Positions 1 to 7,355 of a stretch of DNA of 7,445 bases are shown piece after piece. The notes beneath the pieces were generated by a model, which did not search any database, was not told the origin of the DNA, and saw nothing but the letters and a program-made list of their open reading frames with translations. Numbering within the stretch: position 1 is the stretch's first letter; every line of letters starts with the position of its first letter. The translations under genes and the position numbers were made by a program. Source of the stretch: an uncultured Collinsella sp. (GTDB lineage Bacteria; Actinomycetota; Coriobacteriia; Coriobacteriales; Coriobacteriaceae); assembly GCA_900756945.1 (NCBI GenBank), contig CAAELZ010000031.1:1-7445 (forward strand), in the 5' to 3' direction.

Positions 1-29
1 CGTGCCAAGTGGCGCGTGCGGCACGTTTT
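1..29. terminator. Possible terminator hairpin at the left edge, cut by the window
   Basis: CGTGCC (1-6) and GGCACG (20-25) form a 6-bp inverted repeat around a 13-base loop. On the plus strand it is followed by TTTT (26-29), so as seen it best fits a terminator for a plus-strand gene to the left. On the minus strand it lies about 28 bases after the metH stop and could end that operon too, but the T-run needed for that would be outside the window. The stem is short and may extend past the edge. Confidence 0.35.
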
Positions 30-52
30 GGTGCTCGGTTGTTTCCGTTGTG

Positions 53-2611
53 TTACTTCCCAAAGACCTCTTCGGCGATACGAGCGCTCTCGGCGGCGTC
101 CTTGGCGTAGTAGTCCGCACCGATCTGCTTGGCGTATTCGGGGGTGAGTACGGCGCCGCCCACGATGATCTTGACGCCCGGAACCTCGGCATGGAGCAAC
201 TTGATGGTCTCTTCCATGGCGACGACGGTGGTAGTCATAAGCGCCGAGAGGCCAACGAGCTTGATGTCGCGCTCCTGTACAGTCTTGAGCACCTCTTGCG
301 GGTCGACGTCGCGGCCTAGGTCAAAGACGGTATAGCCGTAGTTATCGAGCAGCATCTTGACGATGTTCTTACCGATGTCGTGGATGTCGCCCTTGACGGT
401 GGCCACGCAGATTTTGCCCTTGTCGGCAATCTCGCCGGCGGGCATCAGGCGCTTGATGGTGTCGAAGCCCACGCGCGCGGCCTCGGCCGAGGCCATGAGC
501 TGCGGCAAGAAGAACTTACCCTGGTCAAAGAGGACGCCAACCTCGTCGAGGGCGGGGATAAAGTGATTGTTGATGAGGTCCATGGCGTCGTGGTCTGCCA
601 GCAGGCGCTCGGTCTCGGCAGCGATCTCGCCTTTGCGGCCCGAGACGACCATGCGACGAATCGGGTCGTCGTTGCCGTCGGTGCCGGCGGTGCCAGCAGC
701 GGGCACGGTGTCGGTCGATGCGGCCTGAGCTGCTGCCGGGTTTGCGGCAATCTTGTACGGATCGGTCCAGCCGGCGTAGCGCTCGATGTATCCGGTCGAG
801 CCCTCGTCCTCAACGCTCAGGACGCGATAGCTGTAGACGGTATCCATAAAGCGCTTGGAGTCCGGGTTCATGATGGGGGCGTCCAGGCCCGCGCCAAAAG
901 CGGCAGCCAAAAAGACTGAGCCCAGCAGCGGGCGGGCAGGCAGGCCAAAGCTGATGTTCGATACGCCGAGCGCGCATTTGACGCCCAGACGCTCCTTGCA
1001 CAGGGACATGGCGCGTAGGATCTGCTCGGCCTGGCGTTGATTGGTCGAGGCGGTCATGACCAGGCAGTCGATGAGGATACGGTCCGGGCCGATGCCGTAG
1101 CGGGCGGCCTCGGCCACGATGCGTTCGGCGATGGCAAAGCGGGCCTCGGCGGTATCGGGGATGCCGCCTTCGTCGAGCGTAAGGCCGACAACGTTGGTGC
1201 CGTAGTGGGCGACCAGCGGAAAGATCTCATCCATGATCTGCTGCTTGCCATTGACCGAGTTGATGATGGGCTTGCCGGCGTAGCGGCGCACGGCGGCCTC
1301 GACGGCTGCGGGGTCGGTGGAGTCGATCTGCAACGGCAGCAGCGTGGAGCCCTGGAGCTGTTCGGTCGCCTGTTGGATGATCTTGACCTCGTCGATCTCG
1401 GGCAGGCCCACGTTAACGTCCAAGATGTCGGCGCCCTGTTCCTGCTGGCTGATGCCCTGGCTCACGACGTAGTCCAGGTCGCCGTCGCGCAGGGCCTGCT
1501 GCAGGCGCTTTTTACCGGTGGGGTTGATGCGCTCGCCGATGACGGCAATCTTATGGCCGTCGCAGGGAAGGTCCACGACCGTCTGGGCGCTCGTGACCGA
1601 CATACTGGGCTTGCGATGGCGTGGGCCGGGCGTGTGGTTGTCAATAAGCGTGCGTAGGGCCGCCATGTGCGCCGGCGTGGTGCCGCAGCAGCCGCCCACG
1701 ACGCTTACGCCGTCCTCAATCATACCGGCGACGGCCACGGCGTACTCGGGCGCCTGGATATCAAAGACGGTGTTGCCGTCATCGTCCACGCGGGGCAGTC
1801 CCGCATTGGCCTGCACCATAACGGGCTTGTCGGTGACGGTGAGCATGCGAGCGGCGAGTCCTCGGAGCTCGGCCGGGCCCTGGCTGCAGTTGATGCCCAA
1901 AACGTCGGCGCCGATGGCGTCGAGGGTGATGGCGGCGACCTCGGGGCTCGTGCCCAAGAAGGTGCGACCGTCTTCCTCAAAGGTCATGGTGGCAAAGACG
2001 GGCAGGTCGGAGTTCTCTCGGCAGGCGAGGACGGCCGCCTTGATCTCGGCAAGGTCGGTCATGGTCTCGATAATAAAGAGGTCCACGCCCGCATCGACGC
2101 CGGCGCGCACTTCCTCGGCAAAGAGGTCGTAGGCCTCGTCGAAGCTGAGGGTACCCAAGGGGCGCAGCAGCGCGCCGATGGGGCCGATATCGCCGGCGAC
2201 GTAGTGGGCACCGGCTGCGCGGGCGCAGGCGACAGCGGCGGCAAAGACATCTGCCACGGTGGCGGTACCGTCGAGCTTGTGGGCGTTGGCGCCAAAGGTG
2301 TTGGCGGTGATCACGTCGCAGCCGGCCTCGACGTACTGTCGCTGAATGTCGGTAATGACCTGGGGCTCCTCAAAGTTGAGCAGCTCGGGCAGGGCGCCTG
2401 CCTTCATACCAGCGGCCTGCAACATGGTGCCCATGCCGCCGTCGAACAGCAAGTGCCCCGTGCCCTCGATGGCCGCACGCAGGCGATCGTCCTTAATGCG
2501 CAGATCGTCGATCGTGCGCGTCTTGTACGCGGCGCCGTTGCAGCGCGCGGCATTGACAGGTGCCGCCAGCGCAGCACCGTCCAGATCATGAGTGATAAGC
2601 GGAGTAAACAT
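53..2611 (-). CDS. metH: Cobalamin-dependent methionine synthase lacking the reactivation domain
   Basis: Cytoplasmic enzyme that transfers the methyl group of 5-methyltetrahydrofolate through cobalamin to homocysteine, giving methionine. The 852 residues contain, in order: a homocysteine-binding barrel (about 45-325) with the three zinc-ligand cysteines C242 (INCSQG) and C308/C309 (GGCCGT); a pterin-binding barrel (about 353-615, starting IGERINPTGKK); an Ala/Pro/Thr-rich linker (about 622-648); a cobalamin-binding cap (about 655-722); and a cobalamin Rossmann domain with DIHDIG, where H744 should be the lower cobalt ligand. The chain ends about where the C-terminal AdoMet-binding reactivation domain starts in E. 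coli MetH (1227 aa). That function is supplied by the adjacent upstream gene. About 40 residues precede the first domain. The ATG at 2611 is supported by AGGAG six bases upstream (plus-strand 2618-2622), overlapping the upstream stop. Last gene of the three-gene operon. Function is secure; the N-terminus is slightly less so. Confidence 0.96.
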   Translation of the reverse strand: MFTPLITHDLDGAALAAPVNAARCNGAAYKTRTIDDLRIKDDRLRAAIEGTGHLLFDGGMGTMLQAAGMKAGALPELLNFEEPQVITDIQRQYVEAGCDVITANTFGANAHKLDGTATVADVFAAAVACARAAGAHYVAGDIGPIGALLRPLGTLSFDEAYDLFAEEVRAGVDAGVDLFIIETMTDLAEIKAAVLACRENSDLPVFATMTFEEDGRTFLGTSPEVAAITLDAIGADVLGINCSQGPAELRGLAARMLTVTDKPVMVQANAGLPRVDDDGNTVFDIQAPEYAVAVAGMIEDGVSVVGGCCGTTPAHMAALRTLIDNHTPGPRHRKPSMSVTSAQTVVDLPCDGHKIAVIGERINPTGKKRLQQALRDGDLDYVVSQGISQQEQGADILDVNVGLPEIDEVKIIQQATEQLQGSTLLPLQIDSTDPAAVEAAVRRYAGKPIINSVNGKQQIMDEIFPLVAHYGTNVVGLTLDEGGIPDTAEARFAIAERIVAEAARYGIGPDRILIDCLVMTASTNQRQAEQILRAMSLCKERLGVKCALGVSNISFGLPARPLLGSVFLAAAFGAGLDAPIMNPDSKRFMDTVYSYRVLSVEDEGSTGYIERYAGWTDPYKIAANPAAAQAASTDTVPAAGTAGTDGNDDPIRRMVVSGRKGEIAAETERLLADHDAMDLINNHFIPALDEVGVLFDQGKFFLPQLMASAEAARVGFDTIKRLMPAGEIADKGKICVATVKGDIHDIGKNIVKMLLDNYGYTVFDLGRDVDPQEVLKTVQERDIKLVGLSALMTTTVVAMEETIKLLHAEVPGVKIIVGGAVLTPEYAKQIGADYYAKDAAESARIAEEVFGK

Positions 2612-2620
2612 CGAGGGCTC

Positions 2621-3409
2621 CTAATGGCTGGAATAGCAGGTGGTGTGGGCGGCACGGAAGCGACAGTGCTCGCGCATGCGGCAGATATTGCAGGTGGGGC
2701 GGCTCTGGGCGTCGTGGACTTCGCCGTCAAACAGACCAATCACCGCGGTCACGCTCTTGGTGGGCATGAGCAGGCTGGTGGGCGTGACGGTAAGCCCGAT
2801 GAGCCGCGTGGCGTTGAGCGCATTCACGATCGAGCGCTGGGCCGAGAGCGGGCAGTCGCCATAGCCGGGACTAAAGCGCCAGTTGCCGGCGAGCCCATGA
2901 ACGGCGGCGTCCGTCTTGACCTGCTGGTCCATTTGCTCAACGGCGGCTTCTACATAGGCAGAGCATGCGGCGTCGAGCACGGCTCCCTCTAGGGGCTGCT
3001 GAGCTCCCGTGGTGCGCAGACGACGCTCGGCGTCCATGCCGAGGGTGCATGCCATGAGCGCGGCCATGCGGGCGTCCTTGAGATGTCGATAGATGTCGCG
3101 ACCGCGCAGCTCAACGTTGGTGCCAACCAGACGGATGCAAGGCTCTCCCTGCTCGTCCACGCCCGTGGCATCGACGGTAAACACGCGCCGCACGCCGCGG
3201 GGCTCAATGTCCAGCTCAAGGCGCTCGACCACAAGCTCAATACGTCGTGACAGCTCGGGCTCAATCTGCTGGCCGCCGTAGCCCAGATACCGCAGCATCT
3301 CGGCACGGTCGACACGGGGATGGTGCGCAGCATCGACACGGTAAAGCGCCGGCGACGCAAGGTCGGCCGGCACTTCGACAGCGGTTGTATCGATGTGCGG
3401 TTTTTCCAT
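2621..3409 (-). CDS. Stand-alone methionine synthase reactivation-domain protein
   Basis: This 262-residue protein matches the C-terminal reactivation domain of cobalamin-dependent methionine synthase, which binds S-adenosylmethionine and reductively remethylates cobalamin after it oxidises to the inactive Cob(II) form. Supporting motifs are RFSPGYGDCPL (178-188), corresponding to the AdoMet-binding RxxxGY region, and SLLMPTKSVTAVIGL (212-226), corresponding to the conserved M-x-P-x-x-S-V segment. A C-terminal cysteine cluster, C240-x2-C243-x5-C249 with C258 further on, is absent from the E. coli domain; similar tails occur in stand-alone versions of the family as I recall them. A metal or Fe-S role is only inference. 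The ATG overlaps the metF stop in TAATG, with no good ribosome binding site of its own, so translational coupling to metF is likely. It sits directly before the MetH that lacks this domain, which strengthens the call. The electron donor cannot be told from this window. Confidence 0.9.
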   Translation of the reverse strand: MEKPHIDTTAVEVPADLASPALYRVDAAHHPRVDRAEMLRYLGYGGQQIEPELSRRIELVVERLELDIEPRGVRRVFTVDATGVDEQGEPCIRLVGTNVELRGRDIYRHLKDARMAALMACTLGMDAERRLRTTGAQQPLEGAVLDAACSAYVEAAVEQMDQQVKTDAAVHGLAGNWRFSPGYGDCPLSAQRSIVNALNATRLIGLTVTPTSLLMPTKSVTAVIGLFDGEVHDAQSRPTCNICRMREHCRFRAAHTTCYSSH

Positions 3410-4281
3410 TACCCCAGGCGCTCCATAATGGTCGCGGCGATCGCAGGACGATTCATAGTGTACAGGTGCAGACCGGCGGCACCGTGCTCCTTAAGGTCGC
3501 AAAGCTGACGGGCGGCATAATCTACACCGGCTGCCTGCAGGCTCTCGGGGTCGTTCTCGTACTTGGCGAGAATCTTGATGACGGGGGAGGGCAGCGATGC
3601 GCCGCACATAAAGACCATGCGGCTGATCTGGGACTTGCCCATAAACGGCATGATGCCCGCGGTGATGGGCACCGTGATGCCCGCCTTGTCGGCAAGCTCG
3701 CGGAAGCGGTAGAAGCACTCGTTGTCAAAGAAGAGCTGCGTCACAAAGAAGCTCGCGCCGGCGTCCTGTTTTTGCTTGAGGTATTCGACCGAAGCGTTGA
3801 GGTCCTCACAGGCAATGTGGCCCTCGGGGTAGGCCGCGGCGCCCACGCAAAAGCCGGCGTCGACGAGCTCGGGGATGAGGTCGCGGGCGTAGGCGTAGTC
3901 CGAGGCGGGCTTGTCGTCCTCGGTCGCGCCAGCAGGAAGATCACCGCGCAGGGCCAGCACATTTTCTACGCCGGCGGAGCGGTATTCGTCGATCTTGGCG
4001 GCGATGTCGGCATGCGTGCGGCCAACGCAGGTAAGGTGCGCCACCGAGGGCGTATTGAATTCGCTCGTAATCATATGCGCGATGGGGGCGGTGGTGGCGC
4101 CGTTGCCCGAGCCGCCGGCAGAGCAGGTGACCGAGACAAAGCTCGGCGAAAGCTTGCACAGATTGCCTGCCACTTCGCGAGCCGTGTCGAGGGTCAGCTC
4201 GCCCTTGGGCGGGAACATCTCAAACGAAACGGGTGCGGTGCCCTGGGATGCTGCCTGCTTAAAAACCTCGTCGACGCGCAT
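3409..4281 (-). CDS. metF: 5,10-methylenetetrahydrofolate reductase
   Basis: Cytoplasmic flavoprotein that reduces 5,10-methylene-THF to 5-methyl-THF, the methyl donor for MetH. The 290 residues match the usual bacterial MetF length and carry the FAD/folate motifs in order: FEMFPPKG (20-27, with E21 at the catalytic glutamate position), VSVTCSAGGS (49-58), HLTCVGR (82-88), LALRGD (109-114), AAYPEGH (149-155), QLFFDN (182-187), ITAGIMP (206-212) and GLHLYTMNR (270-278). The ATG at 4281 was chosen because AAAGGAG lies seven bases upstream and the protein then begins MRVDEVFKQA, as usual for the family. The open frame extends 22 codons further, to 4347, but those residues look like translated leader. 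First gene of the operon; its stop overlaps the next start. Whether NADH or ferredoxin is the reductant cannot be judged here. Confidence 0.96.
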   Translation of the reverse strand: MRVDEVFKQAASQGTAPVSFEMFPPKGELTLDTAREVAGNLCKLSPSFVSVTCSAGGSGNGATTAPIAHMITSEFNTPSVAHLTCVGRTHADIAAKIDEYRSAGVENVLALRGDLPAGATEDDKPASDYAYARDLIPELVDAGFCVGAAAYPEGHIACEDLNASVEYLKQKQDAGASFFVTQLFFDNECFYRFRELADKAGITVPITAGIMPFMGKSQISRMVFMCGASLPSPVIKILAKYENDPESLQAAGVDYAARQLCDLKEHGAAGLHLYTMNRPAIAATIMERLG

Positions 4282-4287
4282 ATCGTG

Positions 4288-4294
4288 CTCCTTT
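4288..4294 (-). promoter_or_regulatory. Ribosome binding site of metF
   Basis: On the minus strand this reads AAAGGAG, six to seven bases before the ATG at 4281. It decides the metF start over the longer in-frame option at 4347. Confidence 0.85.
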
Positions 4295-4324
4295 AGATAC
4301 GTAATAGTGTGATGTGTTGTAAGG

Positions 4325-4330
4325 ATTCTA
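4325..4330 (-). promoter_or_regulatory. Candidate -10 element of the metF operon
   Basis: The minus strand reads TAGAAT here, one mismatch from TATAAT, which would give a leader of roughly 35-40 bases before metF. No convincing -35 box sits 16-18 bases upstream, so this is weak. Confidence 0.22.
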
Positions 4331-4524
4331 CAGCACCACTGTGTCACGGTGGAGTTTCACTCGTTATTTGAGGATACCAATCAAAGATGCCTTGCTATCG
4401 GCATTCCCTATAGCAGAGTGGCAAATGAGCTACCTGTAAACTGTGCGGGGAGGTCTGCTATTTATACAGTTGATTGGCTGTTGAGGGTGGCAACGCCGCC
4501 TCGATGGGGTAACCTCATTGATTG

Positions 4525-4562
4525 GTTTCGCGACGGCAACATGACGGTAATGTCGCGGAAAC
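4525..4562 (+). promoter_or_regulatory. Bulged 10-bp dyad upstream of glnN, operator or RNA hairpin
   Basis: GTTTCGCGAC (4525-4534) pairs with GTCGC-G-GAAAC (4552-4562), with one bulged G at 4557 and a 17-base interior. The right side also reads GTAAT-N6-GAAAC (4547-4562), and the left side read on the minus strand gives GTTGC-N6-GAAAC. Each is one base from the gTnAC-N6-GaAAC pattern of actinobacterial GlnR sites. That suits a glutamine synthetase promoter, but I do not know that this organism has GlnR. The arms end 79 bases before the ATG. It could equally be a structured part of the transcript. Confidence 0.45.
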
Positions 4563-4566
4563 ACGG

Positions 4567-4620
4567 CGAGTCTAAGCTATGACTCGTTCGTTAGTAATCA
4601 ACACCGCTTCTCACGCGGTG
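4567..4620 (+). other. Two consecutive short hairpins in the glnN leader
   Basis: CGAGTC (4567-4572) pairs with GACTCG (4581-4586) around an 8-base loop, and CACCGC (4602-4607) pairs with GCGGTG (4615-4620) around a 7-base loop. The second ends nine bases before the glnN ribosome binding site and leaves it exposed. Both stems are perfect 6-bp helices. They have no U-tract, so they are not terminators. With the larger dyad upstream, the leader may be structured, but any regulatory role is inference. Confidence 0.4.
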
Positions 4621-4628
4621 CCGATACG

Positions 4629-4635
4629 AAGGGAG
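4629..4635 (+). promoter_or_regulatory. Ribosome binding site of glnN
   Basis: AAGGGAG lies six bases before the ATG at 4642. It decides that start over the in-frame upstream ATG at 4579, which would add 21 residues read through the leader hairpin and has only a weak GGCGAG before it. Confidence 0.8.
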
Positions 4636-4641
4636 TTCCGT

Positions 4642-6729
<2,088 letters not shown>

Positions 6730-6759
6730 AGCGTAACCGACATATCGTCATGGTATTGA

Positions 6760-6793
6760 GCCGGGGTCCGCATCGCGCGGGCCCCGGCTTTTT
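6760..6793 (+). terminator. Intrinsic terminator of glnN
   Basis: A 12-bp GC-rich stem, GCCGGGGTCCGC (6760-6771) with GCGGGCCCCGGC (6777-6788), contains one G-U pair and has a 5-base loop. It is followed at once by TTTTT (6789-6793). It begins 31 bases after the glnN stop. Confidence 0.93.
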
Positions 6794-6845
6794 GTTTGCG
6801 AGGGACGCTTTGGAGTCCGTTTTGCAACTGATTCGCCCACGCAAT

Positions 6846-6887
6846 AAGGGGTCGTGGGCAAAAAACGTCAAATATGAGTACTGTCAC
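6846..6887 (+). repeat. Left terminal inverted repeat of the MITE-like element
   Basis: 42 bases from AAGGGG to TGTCAC. Differences from the right copy are at repeat positions 6, 7, 13, 21-23 and 40. Six consecutive A residues lie in the outer half, and an AGTACT palindrome lies near the inner end. Confidence 0.75.
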
Positions 6888-7038
6888 AAGCCCTGTAGCA
6901 TTATCTTTTTGCAAAATATGCAGTGTTACGCAACATATGTCCAAGTACTTAGCTGATAAACGCCTGCAATTCTTCCGCCGTAGGACGCCTTGTGTCCAAA
7001 TCGCCTTCTGATGGCATGAAATCGCTGTTACTAAATTG

Positions 7039-7080
7039 GTAACAGTACTCATATTTGCTATTTTTTGTCCACGGGCCCTT
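7039..7080 (-). repeat. Right terminal inverted repeat of the MITE-like element
   Basis: Read on the minus strand it runs from AAGGGC to TGTTAC and matches the left repeat at 35 of 42 positions. Its inner end also forms one arm of the 7025-7045 hairpin. Confidence 0.75.
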
Positions 7081-7103
7081 GGATGACAGTGTGATTTTAT
7101 GCT

Positions 7104-7123
7104 TTCGGGGTTCGAATCCCGGC
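7104..7123 (+). other. tRNA T-arm-like hairpin at the left end of repeat unit 1
   Basis: GGTTCGAATCC matches the TpsiC-arm consensus. No complementary 5' acceptor strand, D-arm or anticodon arm lies about 70 bases upstream, so this is not a tRNA gene. The following 8 bases, GCATGGGT, sit where an acceptor 3' strand would be and differ from unit 2, and there is no CCA. The stem has one G-G mismatch here. Confidence 0.5.
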
Positions 7124-7134
7124 GCATGGGTAGC

Positions 7135-7166
7135 AAAAAGCCCGCCGCCGCGAGGGCAACGGGCTT
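7135..7166 (-). terminator. Terminator-like hairpin in repeat unit 1, minus-strand orientation
   Basis: On the minus strand GCCCGTTGCC (7164-7155) pairs with GGCGGCGGGC (7149-7140), a 10-bp stem with two U-G pairs and loop CTCGC, extended by two A-U pairs into the T-run. Five T residues (plus-strand A at 7135-7139) follow. In the plus direction no T-run follows, so the signal is one-directional. Confidence 0.6.
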
Positions 7167-7178
7167 CTCAGATTCTGT

Positions 7179-7291
7179 GGTGCCCCCAGCGGGATGTCCG
7201 CGTGCGGCTGGCGCCGCCCGCTTTCGCTGCGTCGCTCCGCTCCTTGCGTGCTGCGCTGGAAAACGCTTACGCGTTTCCTCAGCTCTGCACC
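7179..7291 (-). ncRNA. Candidate structured RNA domain in the 189-bp repeat unit
   Basis: Read on the minus strand the segment is closed by GGTGC (7291-7287) with GCACC (7183-7179). Inside are three hairpins: GCTG/CAGC (7255-7258, 7280-7283) over AAACGC/GCGTTT (7261-7266, 7271-7276) with a TTAC loop on the plus strand; GCGGC/GCCGC (7204-7208, 7213-7217); and GCGG/CCGC (7189-7192, 7198-7201). The minus-strand 3' end reads ATCCCGCTGGGGGCACCA, like the T-arm 3' half, acceptor strand and CCA of a tRNA. About 11 bases later comes the terminator-like hairpin. There is no complementary GCCCCCA 5' strand, so it is not a tRNA. No promoter is identified and no RNA family is recognised. It may be a DNA-level repeat only. 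Confidence 0.3.
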
Positions 7292-7312
7292 CTGTCGGGT
7301 TCGAATCCCGGC
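7292..7312 (+). other. tRNA T-arm-like hairpin at the left end of repeat unit 2
   Basis: TCGGG-TTCGAAT-CCCGG folds as a 5-bp stem with a canonical 7-base TpsiC loop. It is better paired than the unit 1 copy. It is followed by CATATCGG and CAGC instead of CCA, and no matching 5' half of a tRNA is present. Confidence 0.5.
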
Positions 7313-7323
7313 ATATCGGCAGC

Positions 7324-7355
7324 AAAAAGCCCGTTACCGCGAGGGCAACGGGCTT
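7324..7355 (-). terminator. Terminator-like hairpin in repeat unit 2, minus-strand orientation
   Basis: Same element as at 7135-7166. Here the stem is GCCCGTTGCC with GGTAACGGGC: nine Watson-Crick pairs and one G-U pair, loop CTCGC, extended by two A-U pairs, then T residues (plus-strand A at 7324-7328). Confidence 0.62.

Larger units (their letters stand above)
4282..4641. other. 360-base divergent intergenic region between metF and glnN
   Basis: Holds the 5' leaders of the minus-strand met operon and the plus-strand glnN gene. It is AT-richer than the flanking genes, especially at 4350-4480. I see no cobalamin, SAM or THF riboswitch hallmarks on the metF side. A 77-codon GTG-start frame at 4349-4582 on the plus strand has no ribosome binding site and no recognisable protein features. 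The supported contents are two ribosome binding sites, a weak -10 candidate and three short hairpins next to glnN, all listed separately. Confidence 0.7.
6846..7080. mobile_element. 235-bp MITE-like element with 42-bp terminal inverted repeats
   Basis: The ends 6846-6887 and 7039-7080 are reverse complements at 35 of 42 positions, including an unbroken 16-base core CAAATATGAGTACTGT (6869-6884). Identity stops abruptly at AAGGG on both outer sides, marking the boundaries. The element is AT-richer than its surroundings and holds no transposase, as expected of a non-autonomous miniature element. I see no clear target-site duplication: the flanks are GCAAT on the left and GGATG on the right. Next to the right repeat, CTGTTAC (7025-7031) and GTAACAG (7039-7045) form an inner 7-bp hairpin. 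A diverged partial copy of the core may lie at 6911-6929. It could instead be a palindromic intergenic repeat spread by another mechanism. Confidence 0.6.

Noticed and set aside
1667..2992. 441-codon plus-strand frame opposite metH and the reactivation gene
   Set aside because: It is antisense to two genes with clear motifs and spans their boundary. Its Gly/Ala/His-rich composition is typical of a shadow frame.
4282..4420. Cobalamin or SAM riboswitch controlling the met operon
   Set aside because: No B12-box, no SAM-I-type multi-helix leader and no leader terminator were found on the minus strand upstream of metF.
4349..4582. 77-codon plus-strand frame before glnN, starting at GTG
   Set aside because: No ribosome binding site, no recognisable motifs, ends just after the glnN upstream ATG and overlaps the leader hairpins. 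It looks like chance in an AT-richer intergenic region.
4579..4641. Upstream ATG that would lengthen GlnN by 21 residues
   Set aside because: It has only a weak ribosome binding site and reads through a hairpin. The ATG at 4642 has AAGGGAG at good spacing and gives the usual N-terminus.
7040..7135. A complete tRNA gene ending at the T-arm-like sequence of unit 1
   Set aside because: No 5' acceptor strand complementary to CGCATGG, no D-arm or anticodon arm, and no CCA. Only the T-arm is present.
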